Source of the DNA: Branchiostoma floridae
Lineage: Eukaryota; Chordata; Leptocardii; Amphioxiformes; Branchiostomatidae
Direction: 5' to 3'
Length of the DNA: 64,000 nt
Assembly (NCBI RefSeq): GCF_000003815.2
Contig: NC_049987.1
Span: 1,138,065-1,202,064, forward strand
Shown: in pieces, positions 46,501 through 55,800 of the stretch
Position numbering within the stretch: the stretch's first letter is position 1
How the letters are laid out: each line of letters begins with the position of its first letter
Translations under genes and position numbers: made by a program
Notes under the pieces: model-generated
What the model saw: the letters and a program-made list of their open reading frames with translations, nothing else
What the model was told of the DNA's origin: nothing
Database searches by the model: none

Positions 46501-48322
46501 CTTTTGACTATCTGACAAAGTGAGTAGTAAATATTAATTTGTTTTAATCATTTAGTTTGTAAACACAAGATTAGTTACATTAAGTTTGTTTTCTTTCATT
46601 CACTCCATTTCTTTCAACCGGTCATTAGTGTTGTAAGTAATTATAAACCATCACAACTGACAATAATTTCTTACATTAGGCTAGGCAGTGCAAAAGAAGG
46701 ATGGAAAGAAATCTTTTCAGACTTAAATTACAATCAGATATAGATATAATTCATTTTATGTATTACATCGAATAAGCTATAATACATAAAATGAAACAAC
46801 CGATGTCAATGAATGTTAGATATTCAGGTATTGATATACACTGATAAGCATTAACCCAAGCGATATGATATTGCAAACGGTCAGACGTTTCAGGTAGTAT
46901 ATAAAATATTCCATTAACTATGAAATAATATGCAAATAAGCTGAAGATTAAATTTCAGATAGTCCAGTAAAAAACAGATGTAAGAAAACTCAAGATGAGG
47001 TTGATACAGATGGTCAAAGTAGCTGCTTGATTACATACGAGGTTGTGGAGAACCAAATCCCAAAGAAATGAAGTATCTTACTTCGTAAATGCATTATTAT
47101 TCCGAACTGGTAATCACTCCAAATTTTCTTATTTTTTCAGCAATGACTGTTTTTAAAGGTTACCTTGTTGAGTAGGGCTAGGTACGTAGGACTTGGGCAG
47201 ATCCAAGCCCTCATTACGGTTAAAGTAACTGTATTCATACGTGACTGATGAACCTCCTCAACGATATTCTAACAGGTAATGTTTTGCAGGTACGTCCTAC
47301 TGCTGAATGGCCTGGCGCTGCTGGTGTGGTGGGTGGTCCACACCATCCAGTCCGCTGACTCACCGTGGTATCAGCTGGGAAACCAGTCACTGATGACCGC
47401 CATTCTGGAGGTAAAATTCAGATGGGTTCATTCCCGATACTTCAATTACCGCCCAACACATCTGCAGTTTTCATGTCGAAGGACCAAAGAAATGGATGGA
47501 ATTTAGAAGCATTCAGATAACCATCATAAGAAATTCAGTGAGTGTAACAAATTACGACCAAGCCTGGGCAAAAGCAATGTTTTTTTTTTAAATACATTTG
47601 AAATGTATACTGCAAGTTCTGTGTCTTTTGGTCAATGAAAAAGCAGTCCAAAAATATGTTCTGCTCTAAATACAGCTGACTATAATATCGCAACTCAATC
47701 CATCCTAACAGCTGTAAAAGAGCGTGCAATGGAGAGTTCAGAAATGTCGATGTACAGGCTTTTATCAATATACTGGTGAGAATTCTTGTAGTTATTGTGA
47801 GTCAGACCTCGTAGAACAGGTCGTCTAAAAACTGTGTTGTCATCTCAAAAGATCTTGTAGAATAGGTGTGTTGTCATCTCAAAAGATCTTGTAGAATAGG
47901 TCGTCTGAAAAATTGTGTGCTCATCTTAAGACTATTTCTGTAAAAAAAATCTGCACAACAAATTTAGATAATTCAAATATGAAGAGGATGTATGGCTTTA
48001 CAATTGTACCTTATATGAATTCATTTGATAAAAGCAATGAGACTGTTATAAAACAAATGACATCTGTTTGTAAATTTACGCTAATGCATACGTTTTTCAG
48101 TGGTTTGTAATCGGGATGGTTCTACTGGTACTGAACCTCCTGTTTGTCCGGTACCGAGCACGCATGTCCGGCTGTTGGTCTTCACTCATCGCTAAACAGG
48201 AGGACATCCCCGCCTGCCCATGCGGTTACAGACATGACAAAGGAGACAGTGACAACCTCATCGCCGTAACAGACCAGGCTGGGGAGAGACCAGTTCCAGA
48301 CTACAGCACCATAAACCACTAA
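28574..48322 (+). CDS. Divergent SLC6-type (NSS) transporter, complete (582 aa, 13 exons)
   Basis: Exons 28574-28618, 33132-33309, 34545-34728, 41594-41708, 42112-42313, 43216-43378, 43599-43733, 44000-44136, 45273-45364, 46021-46122, 46467-46519, 47290-47410 and 48101-48322 join in phase. TM1 carries SAVGGGSLWRFP (53-64), the NSS signature; TM2 IPLIIIEVAIGRF, a TM5-region NNAGVGLGFFFTPDW, TM6 WIEALSQVAWDTGAAFG and TM8 ATFSNYITLMN follow, with about 12 hydrophobic helices and a short polar tail. NSS proteins use Na+ to import amino acids or amines at the plasma membrane. The second extracellular loop is short, without the cysteine pair and glycosylated insert of classical animal SLC6, which is bacterial-like. 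Ser59 and Asp260 replace usual Na1 ligands. ATG context is AAGATGG; poly(A) signals lie at 48378 and 48544. Substrate unknown. Confidence 0.93.
29240..29410 (+). mobile_element. LINE 3'-ORF remnant in SLC6 intron 1
   Basis: Translation fragments (a LVVPKPNERR-like stretch and WNNPLPDT) match the C-terminal RT tail of the fragment at 38240-38700. It is disrupted by frame changes. Confidence 0.6.
29780..30180 (+). mobile_element. LINE 3'-end remnant in SLC6 intron 1
   Basis: Contains a degraded C-terminal RT tail (RRAISLPWTQCLERSTT), a C-run at 29939-29953, and the 3'UTR signature GCAGTGAAGCCTGCAGGCC near 30120 followed by AATAAAGA. The same 3'UTR motif occurs at 38640 (plus) and 58635 (minus). 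Confidence 0.7.
30783..30975 (-). mobile_element. tRNA-derived SINE with (CACT)n tail
   Basis: On the minus strand a tRNA-like head has an A-box-like TGGCGCAATCGG and B box GGTTCGAAACC, then a TATGGGAAAGGCACGTTACACG segment shared with the SINE at 44468, and a CACT/CATT tail that gives GAGT repeats on the plus strand (30790-30855). It is in SLC6 intron 1. Confidence 0.82.
32405..32880 (+). mobile_element. LINE C-terminal fragment in SLC6 intron 1
   Basis: Translation in two frames gives YHTRHATRKK then SFTYRAASGWNQLAHELKTV..FRRQL, the usual C-terminal end of CR1/L2-like RTs, interrupted by a frameshift near 32575. A CTGGAAGACTAGTTGCTGC 3'UTR block and AATAAATAA follow near 32805-32870. Confidence 0.72.
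33835..34330 (-). mobile_element. RTE-like LINE C-terminal fragment in SLC6 intron 2
   Basis: The minus strand reads KSVLLYG, then MKKVDVFHNSCLRRI (33964-34242 frame), then after a frameshift near 34130 RRLKRLGHVLRMPDDRI, GKRKRGRPKATWRRT and a WDAAQPLAQNRPQWR end (33854-34126). This is the conserved tail of RTE/BovB-type endonuclease-reverse transcriptases. A stop interrupts the YGS..CW region. The 3' tail is a TAAG/TAAA-type short repeat at 33838-33860, as RTE elements have. Confidence 0.85.
35090..35995. repeat. ~900-bp duplicated block, copy 1 (SLC6 intron 3)
   Basis: Near-identical to 40420-41325 in the same orientation, beginning CTCTATTTGCTTTGTAATGC and ending near the TGGATAACGTTTGAG motif. 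It contains a MITE-like inverted repeat pair (AGCAAGTAAA.TTTATGGATG at 35124-35145 and CATCCATAAAATTTACTTGC near 35300-35320). No exon inside. Confidence 0.88.
36505..36965. repeat. Diverged ~150-bp direct repeat pair
   Basis: GTCTAGAAACAAAA..ACAGATGTT.ACAC..GAC at 36505-36660 recurs at 36818-36965, ending in both cases in TTGGGAGTAT..ATTCCAT. Related short pieces appear near 36246 and 37300. Confidence 0.6.
37523..38050. repeat. Third, diverged copy of the intron-3 MITE, with an insertion
   Basis: CAGCAAGTAAATTTTATGG at 37525 and its inverted partner (ATCCATAAAGTTTACGTGC, near 38020) delimit a copy of the MITE present at 35124 and 40450. Between 37677 and 37985 it carries about 310 bp not seen in the others, including a TTTA microsatellite (37938-37963). 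Confidence 0.68.
38240..38700 (+). mobile_element. CR1/L2-like LINE 3' fragment in SLC6 intron 3
   Basis: Reads AVLVYKALNSKLPPYMRQMF, then RETFRRAIAYRG and a degraded WNNLPP-like stretch, followed by the 3'UTR motif GCGGCCTGCAGGCCGATTTG near 38652 and ATGAATGAATAAAA. It is 5'-truncated. Confidence 0.82.
40420..41325. repeat. ~900-bp duplicated block, copy 2 (SLC6 intron 3)
   Basis: Direct duplicate of 35090-35995. Small indels separate the two (for example an added GTAGAAGTGC near 40590). Confidence 0.88.
41810..41998 (+). repeat. GT-rich microsatellite (SLC6 intron 4)
   Basis: (GT)n with TGC/TGT interruptions between exons 4 and 5 of the transporter gene. The Cys/Val-rich frames are artefacts. 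Confidence 0.9.
42325..42717. mobile_element. MITE with long TIR (SLC6 intron 5)
   Basis: ATGTTGATTTGGTTATATGG..GATGACAT at the left is mirrored by ATGTCATCCATATAACC..AAATCAACAT at the right. The GGATGACATC..CGCGC..CAT stretch next to the left TIR resembles the intron-3 MITEs, so they are probably one family. No coding capacity. Confidence 0.83.
44468..44870 (+). mobile_element. tRNA-derived SINE (SLC6 intron 8)
   Basis: The head has A box TAGCGCAGTGGG and B box GGTTCGAATCC spaced as in a tRNA, i.e. an internal RNA polymerase III promoter. The body contains TGCCCCTGGGAAAAGCACTTTA and GAAAATGAGTACC, and the tail is (AAATAA)n at 44845-44890. The head does not look like a functional tRNA acceptor stem. 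Confidence 0.87.
47795..47925 (+). repeat. Short tandem repeat, ~3 units (SLC6 intron 12)
   Basis: TGTAGAATAGGTCGTCTGAA / TGTTGTCATCTCAAAAGATC units repeat two to three times with one shortened unit. Confidence 0.8.
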
Positions 48323-50550
48323 AAGGAAGCTACTCGCTGTATGCGTCTGTATATATGAATCATCCAAGATATTTGATAATAAATGGTTGATGACCCGCCC
48401 CGAGATGTGCATTATGTTATAACACATTGCCATTCGCTATAACCACCGAATAATGGTGTGTTTTTTTTGCGTTGTTACAAATGTCCATGCGTTACGACAC
48501 CCTATTCACCACAGAATAGGCTTGTCATTAACGATCTCATCATAATAAATTTGTCTTGAAGAGTATTAGCGGGATCAGAAGGGAAAAAAGTAACGCGTCA
48601 GGCACAGGATTGCATCTTATTTTTATTCGTGCTCTGTTTCTTCTGTTGATTAATTTGATTTTAATATGTTAACGTTTATTTTAAAGTATCTGTAATGAGT
48701 ATCTATGACCGTCATAGCGTGCCGTGTACATGGCTTCGATATCGTGAGTCTTTGCATGGGGTTTTAGTTTTTGTGCAGTTCTACACGGTTAAGGGTGACA
48801 CAGGGTTAGAATATATATGAAAATTTTATATCTTTAGAATTAGATTTTTTTTATTTATTTTGGGTTACTAATTAGTCAATATTAGTCAATTTGTAATTTT
48901 TATAAATTCGGATCACAATCTTTCACAAACAGGTAGTTGACTGTACCGCCATTTCTCAATTTTAAGAAACCGGTCACTAATTCTAAACTTGATGATTGCC
49001 GAGTATAGATCTACTTCTAAGTATTTTCTCCATCGCATGTGCTGTATAAAAACACCAGCTTACCAGAATCAATGCTCAAAATATGACAAGAGGTTTGGAT
49101 ATGCATATCAACGATACTGCATCTTATTATTGTACTCAGAGATCTGTTATTACTGAGTTACATGAATAAACATGTAAAAAAAAAACGTCCAATGTAATAT
49201 TTCCTTAACTTGTTGAAACAAACTTATTCTACGACTATTAATAACATACTTATGTTACCAATGCGACAAAAGGACATGAATTTTTAACATCGTCTTTAAT
49301 GTAATGGAATTATGTATTGAATACACCTAGTATAATAAAATCAATTAAATAATCTGAAATGCTCTACCTATTAATGAATGATAACTATCATTAATTAAGA
49401 TTACTCTATTTTTCTGAATATTTTCAATACGTTACAAAATGATGTGTAAAACACAATGACTTACTAAATATCAACTCTTATCACTAAAGGGCCCATACCT
49501 AACCTGGTAAATAACGTTGAACAGCTGCTACTTTGTATTTTCATAAAAATTGTTAATTAAGTGCAGTGATTAATTACTGCATGTTTGAAAAATGAAATAC
49601 TATTTACATCCGTAAATAATTTTATCATCAAAATAGTTAAGTTGAACATATCGTTAAGTTCTTTCACGGCCAGAGCAATACACTTGAAGTATTGATGTAT
49701 GTCAGGCGCTATTATCAGGGCTAAAATGACCGGTTCTGTTTCACGTTTGGGACGACATTCTCCCCGCTTCAGTACCACTTACATTGGTTATAAGTAGCAG
49801 TGAAAAGCAGATCCAGTCATTCTACCCTGATGATGGTGTCTGGCAGACATTGAAACTTTGGAAGTTGGTATTAACCTGATTGTGTCTATAAAAATACTGT
49901 TTACTTTTCATGGCAACTATTAAATATTGTAAAGAGTTTACTTGCTTAACAAAAGTTGAAATAAATCTATTTTATTATAGGGATATTATAATACCTAAAA
50001 TCACATCTATCATTAAAACTAACCATATCTGTTGCAAACTTTAGAACTAGTATCGTTATCTGCATTGTTACAACGTTTACCGTACCTATTACCGCGAAAT
50101 CAAAACATGCAGTAATGGAATTAGGAATATATGACGTAAGAACCCAATAAATCTAGTAGATTTTTGCTTGGCCCTAATATCTTATAACAATTTCATAAGT
50201 GAAAAATATAGTCGATGCAAATGCACGTGTAACTAGAGTTCAACAAACCCATCTCTTCGCCAAATAATCATGCCTTTATTTAAGACTTTAAGGTCTTGTT
50301 CATGTATTACTAAATAATACCTACCCCAATAGCAAATGACACACACAAATATTACCAAAAACCAGACTGTGACGACCTGGTAGCATCCCTGGTCAATCAG
50401 AATTTTATGCTTGTCAAAGACTTTGTCCCCAAGGTAAGGGCGTCCAGCTCACAAGCTAAGGCTCCTCTCGCAAAACATGTGTATACCAGCTGTGTCCATA
50501 GATATAGGTCAAAATGAGATATATAGAGCACAGTTTATTTCTGTTAATAA
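48323..50550. other. Intergenic, AT-rich; contains a hammerhead-like motif
   Basis: No exon recognised. Begins with the SLC6 3'UTR (AATAAA at 48378-48383 and 48544-48549). At 49827-49856 (plus) CTGATGA, a TGTCT/AGACA hairpin and GAAAC resemble a hammerhead ribozyme core as found with Penelope-like elements. Confidence 0.5.
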
Positions 50551-51600
50551 GTTTTGCTGCAGTACCTTAGGAAGCCGCTAGGGGGCCCACTTTCATAATA
50601 GATCTTTGTTTTCCTGACCCCTACCCACCTACCAAATATTATCGGGATTTTTTCAAGGCTTTTCGAGTTATGCATTCCACAAACAAACGGACGCACACAC
50701 TCGGCCTGCTATCGTCCTAACGAAAAATGCTACGTCAACTATTTTTGAACACAACCTTTCTTTCTGCAACCGCTACTCAAATACTAAATATCATGAAAAT
50801 CCATACACAGCTTCTTGAGTTATATGCTGTTGGCATGGATTTATGAACTTTCCTAATTAATTATGCAAATTAGCTGCTGATTTGCATAATTAGTATTACA
50901 TTGTGTAAGTGATCACTCATTCTGTCTACATACCGAAAATCCTGATGATCCGTCAACACGTTCTCGAGTTATCCTCGTCCAAAGTTTGAAAGGAAATCAG
51001 TGCCTGCAGTTCCCAAAAAGCCGCTAGGGGGTCCAAACTCACAGCACTTACTCTCTGTCCCAAGGGCTATCTACCACTCAAAAATCATGACCACAGCATG
51101 TCCAGAACACGAAGTGTCAAAATTAAAAGTTTTGCTGCAATACTTTAGGCAGCCACTAGGGGGCCCATTATCGAACTTGACCTTCGTTTTCCTAACCCCC
51201 ATCCACCTAACAAATATCATCAGGATCCATTCAAGGGTTCTCGAGTTATCTTACATACAGACAAACTCACTTACATACAAATCCCGATACAGCACCATAG
51301 GTAAGAGCCAGGTAAACCATTTTCGCACTTGACCTTCCTCTCCAAAATCGCTACACACCCACCAAGTTTCGTGTAAATCGCCCAGCTACGTTTTGACTTA
51401 TGCTGCCCAAAACAAACCGCAAAAAACATACCAAGCTCGCTGCAGTACCGTAGGAAAACGCCAGGTTAACCGTTTTCGAACTTGGCATTGCTTTCGACAA
51501 CCGCTACACACCTACCAAAAATCACAAAGTTCCATCCACAATTTCTCGAGTTATATGCTGTTGACCTACATACAGACCCAAGTAAAGCAAAAACATACTC
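50550..51600. repeat. Degenerate ~140-150-bp repeat array
   Basis: Motifs CTGCAGTACC.TAGG, CCGCTAGGGGG.CCCA, CACCTACCAAATAT and TCTCGAGTTAT recur in order near 50563, 51003, 51135, 51290 and 51440. The units are strongly diverged and have no coding capacity. Confidence 0.78.
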
Positions 51601-51628
51601 TTCTTGGCGAAGAGAATAACACTTTTAA

Positions 51629-52510
51629 CCCTCAAGCACCCGACTTTTTTTCCGACTAAAATGACCGAGTGTGGTCCAAACGGACCCCAAAATGTTTTGT
51701 TAATAAATCCTTAGTTTCAAATTATCATATCGCTAATTCCACCTCATCATCATAATTTATGCAAACAATCAGAAGGAGCACGTTTTGCACTAAACCTATT
51801 CTGACAAGAGAGGGGGATTTGAGGCCCTCAGCAACTGTTATGTCGCATAACTCATGAACGGCTAATGCTAAAGCTACGAAAGTTCATAATTTATCACAAA
51901 ATATTGTTAGCGAACCTGTTTTTTTTTCAATAAAGTCAGTTAATCATTTGTTGGGGGTTGTCATGGCAACCGAATTCTGACAGACAAAAATTGCCAATTA
52001 CAATATAAACAAGTTTTTTGGGTAAACAAAACTTGTTTTCTTACAATAATTAGATTCTATAAAATTCAATGTAATTTTCATGATTCAAAATTTCTAATTT
52101 ATGCTATTTTTTTTGACGTCATTGGTCAAGAATTCAAGATGGCCGCCCTTGGTAACTAAATGACGTCATAATGTCGTCACAATGACACAAACGTTTTTGC
52201 TAGGATTTAGTTTTAAATGTTTATTCATCTGTGAAAGTTTCGTTGTCATAAGATAAGTATTTAAGGAGTAAGTCTCGAAAGCTTCTTTTAAAAACTGCAT
52301 ATTTGCCTGGGATCCGTTTGGACTGAACATGGACTTCCCTTTATAGCTTCCACAGTATTGTACCAATCTTAGTCAAAACTTAGGAGAAGGTCTAGCAGAT
52401 GCTCACTGACAAAGTTACGGAAGAAATTTTTTTACAGATTAAAAATGTTCAAATGGCACTGCAAAATGTACGACTGGGGTCCAAACGGACCCCACTCGGG
52501 TGTTTGAGGG
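51629..52510. mobile_element. piggyBac-like MITE, TTAA target
   Basis: Termini CCCTCAAGCACCCGA and TCGGGTGTTTGAGGG are inverted and each bordered by TTAA (51625-51628, 52511-52514). The subterminal GGTCCAAACGGACCCC palindromes occur at both ends. The 882-bp interior has no transposase. The element at 4990-5244 is a truncated relative. Confidence 0.87.
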
Positions 52511-52734
52511 TTAAGGAATAGAGTATCACTGGATATCTCCACATGGCGAATCATAGACCATAACATTAACTAGTGTTATCATTATAACAAAGGCGCCTTA
52601 AACTGTTGTTTTTAAAGGTACACTGTACCTATTACCTATTTAAAAACTAATGATTTGTTGTTAATTATTGCAACGTAGCTGGCAAGTTAATTATATCATC
52701 AAGTTTCTTCTCGACGTATTTATATAATGTAGGT

Positions 52735-52740
52735 TTTATT
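52735..52740 (-). terminator. Candidate poly(A) signal of the second P450 gene
   Basis: AATAAA on the minus strand, about 92 bp downstream of the stop codon at 52832-52834. Confidence 0.5.
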
Positions 52741-52831
52741 TTATACGCATCCATCTACCGCTAAACTGACTAATAAAATGTTTTGAAATCCAACCTACAT
52801 GCGCGTGTTACTAGAAAAAATCCCATGTATT

Positions 52832-55800
52832 TCATTCCCTTGGTTCAGCAATTAGCTTGAAGGGCACAGGGTGATGCAATGCTGCATGGATTCCTTTCTC
52901 AGAAGGTTTAGGAGCGCCCTCTGGCAGCTTGAAGGTGAAGCGCTGCAGCAGAGATGTAAAGAAGAGGAAGAGCTCCATCCTGGCTAGCTGTTCACCAAGA
53001 CAGACACGTCGGCCTGGGAAGTACAAGCTTGTCATTGCAATATCAATATCGTTTGCAACTTTGTATACACTATACATTTAAATGATACATTGAATTAATT
53101 TGTATATGTATTGTTTTAATTTTTTTCTCTTTTACTCGTATAAAATAAAATTGGTTTCAGAATTGCACAGGTTTACAAATAGAGTATATTTCTGTGTTAC
53201 GCTTGATACCTCCGTAAACATATTCTTATAAATTTGCGCCGAAATGCTGTACCTAGAAAAATTATCTTACCCATGGAGAAAGCAATAACCTCATTCTTCT
53301 TGAAATATTTGCCCTCGTCATTAATAAAGCGAGTGGGGTCAAACTTGTCCGGCTCCGGCCACAGATTTGGGTCATGGTGCACGGACCAGATGTTTACTGT
53401 TACCGACGTGTTCTAAGTAAGAAAACAAATAAAATGTCAATATTAGAGTGTATTGTATGATGCCAAGAAAACCTTAAAACTTGATTGTTTCATCCAAAAC
53501 TAGATAATTTCGTAATTAATATTCCTGTCACAAATCCGTTTCCATGGCAACATTAAAAATGATGAACTTAATAAATTCAATTAAAATATTTGCTATTAAC
53601 ATTTTCTGAAAATATGCCAAGTTTGGTGGCCCTAGCATTATCCATTCATTGGCTATGCCACATTGAAGCTTGTAGAGGCATAAAAAAACCTACTGGTCTA
53701 AAAAACGTAAGTGCAAATTTGGTCCTCATTACATTTTGCATAAATTATGATAATGAGCTTGAATTATTCCCACCTGATCATGTCAACCTGGCCAACATAG
53801 ATTAATGAATACTATACACATATGCAAATCAAAAAAGTCACAGAAAAACTGTTTTGTATAAAACGTAATGGGGTGAGTTTTGACCCCATTCGGTAATATA
53901 CGTCACAAAAAAGGTATGGTGGTTTGAGGGTAAAGCTTCTTGTTCACATATTTTCAATGCTGCACCGATACACAGGTTTTATTGGAAAGACATATGACGA
54001 CTGTGACCAGATGACGTACCTTTGGGATGTTGTACCCCCTGAATGCTGTATCGTTGCTCGTGGCGTGAGGGATGGTCATCGGCGTCACAGTTGCCAGTCG
54101 GCTCACTTCTGCCAGTGTGGCCTCCGTGAATGGCATCTATTTTCAAACATTATACGGCCAATGTTAGCATCTTTGAAATATACATTTAACGTACTTTTAA
54201 GTGAAATACATTTCATGAACAAAAAATTAGTCAGATTCAATGGAAATGTCTGTGTATTTGACTTTGCTCACATCGGTTACCGCAAGGTCACAATAAAAAT
54301 ATTTTTTTAACTACAAAAAATGATTTGATTTCATTAGGACTTCTGACTTGGCTACGATGTGCCATTGCCGGCTCCTGGTTAGGTCCCAGCACGCTGTCTA
54401 TCTCCTGCTGTACTTTCTCCTGGATGTCCGGATGGAGGATCATGTAGAGCAGGGCCAAACGTAAGGTGATAGCTGTTGTGTCAGTTCCTCCCAGGAACAG
54501 TTGATAGACGATCTTGGACGATAAAAACATCGTTTGTTTACATTCAGACAGACAAGGACATATGGCACTGCAATCGAATTTTAGTAATTTTCTCAAACAG
54601 TGGCACATACAACTAAGCAGAGCTTGGCAGATTTCCTTTAGACTTAGATATATCTGTGCGTGTTATTCGTTACTGGCTACGCTTATTACAAATGAATTCT
54701 CAAAGACATTTGTTACAAGCTGATGCCCTTTTGTATCAACACAAATCTATTTCTAATAGTCGTAGAAGAACTTTATTACAACGAGTGAAAGAAATTTTAG
54801 ATGGTAGTGGCCACTCCTACCTTTTGTATTCATGTAACTCACTTAGTGATATCAGATCTATATGTACAATGATAAGATCTAGAATCTCTGATATGTATAT
54901 CCAAACCTCTCGCCATAACTTGAGTATAGATACTGGTAAGCTAAGGTTTTATAAGACCTGTAAAACAGCACATACTATGGAAAAATACTTAGAATTAGAT
55001 AATTTTGATTTACGCTCGGCAATCAGCAAAATTAGAATTAGTGCCCACCCTCTTGAAATAGAGAGAGGGCGGTACAAGAGGCTATCCGTGTGTGAGAGAA
55101 TGTGCAAACAGTGTACGTCAAACGTGGTGGAAGACGAAACACATTTTATGTCAAACTGCTCTCTCTATAATCAAGAAAGAAAAGAGCTGTTCGAAGAGAC
55201 CATCAAATTCCACCCAAACTTCCTCACATTCACTGACAAAAAGAAATCTGTTCTCCTTCTAACATCACAAAACCCACACATAATAAAAAAGGTGGGATCT
55301 TTCGTCTTCCACTGTCTTCGAAAAAGGAGTCGAACCCATTAACCCAGGATCTAGAGTTAGATTTTACTAGCTTTAGACTAGAGTAGACACTTGTGTTTTT
55401 GTATCGTGTACATTTGTTTGAATCTTTTTATGTTAACTGCAATTAGCCCACGGGCAAGAATTTGCAATAAACTTGAATACTAAGAGAAAGAAGGTTAATG
55501 CAGTCCTCTAGACTCTTTCAGGCCCTATGGGCATGATATCGTATGTCGAAGCCTTTTGCCACCTTTTACCGGCCCTTTTCTTTCAACCTTAGTGGAGTAA
55601 GAAAAGTCGTCCTAATGGCGAAAGATCGGTGATATGGCGAAATTCAAACCCAAGACCCCAAGGCTCTGTTTGTGCCACCCAAGACAATTTTGTTTGTATT
55701 TAAAAGAAATTGTAATGTATGTTTAAAATGTCCATGGTTTTGCCATTAAAAATCTTCTACACAATGGAGATTAATGTAATGACTGGTCCCTGTACGATTC

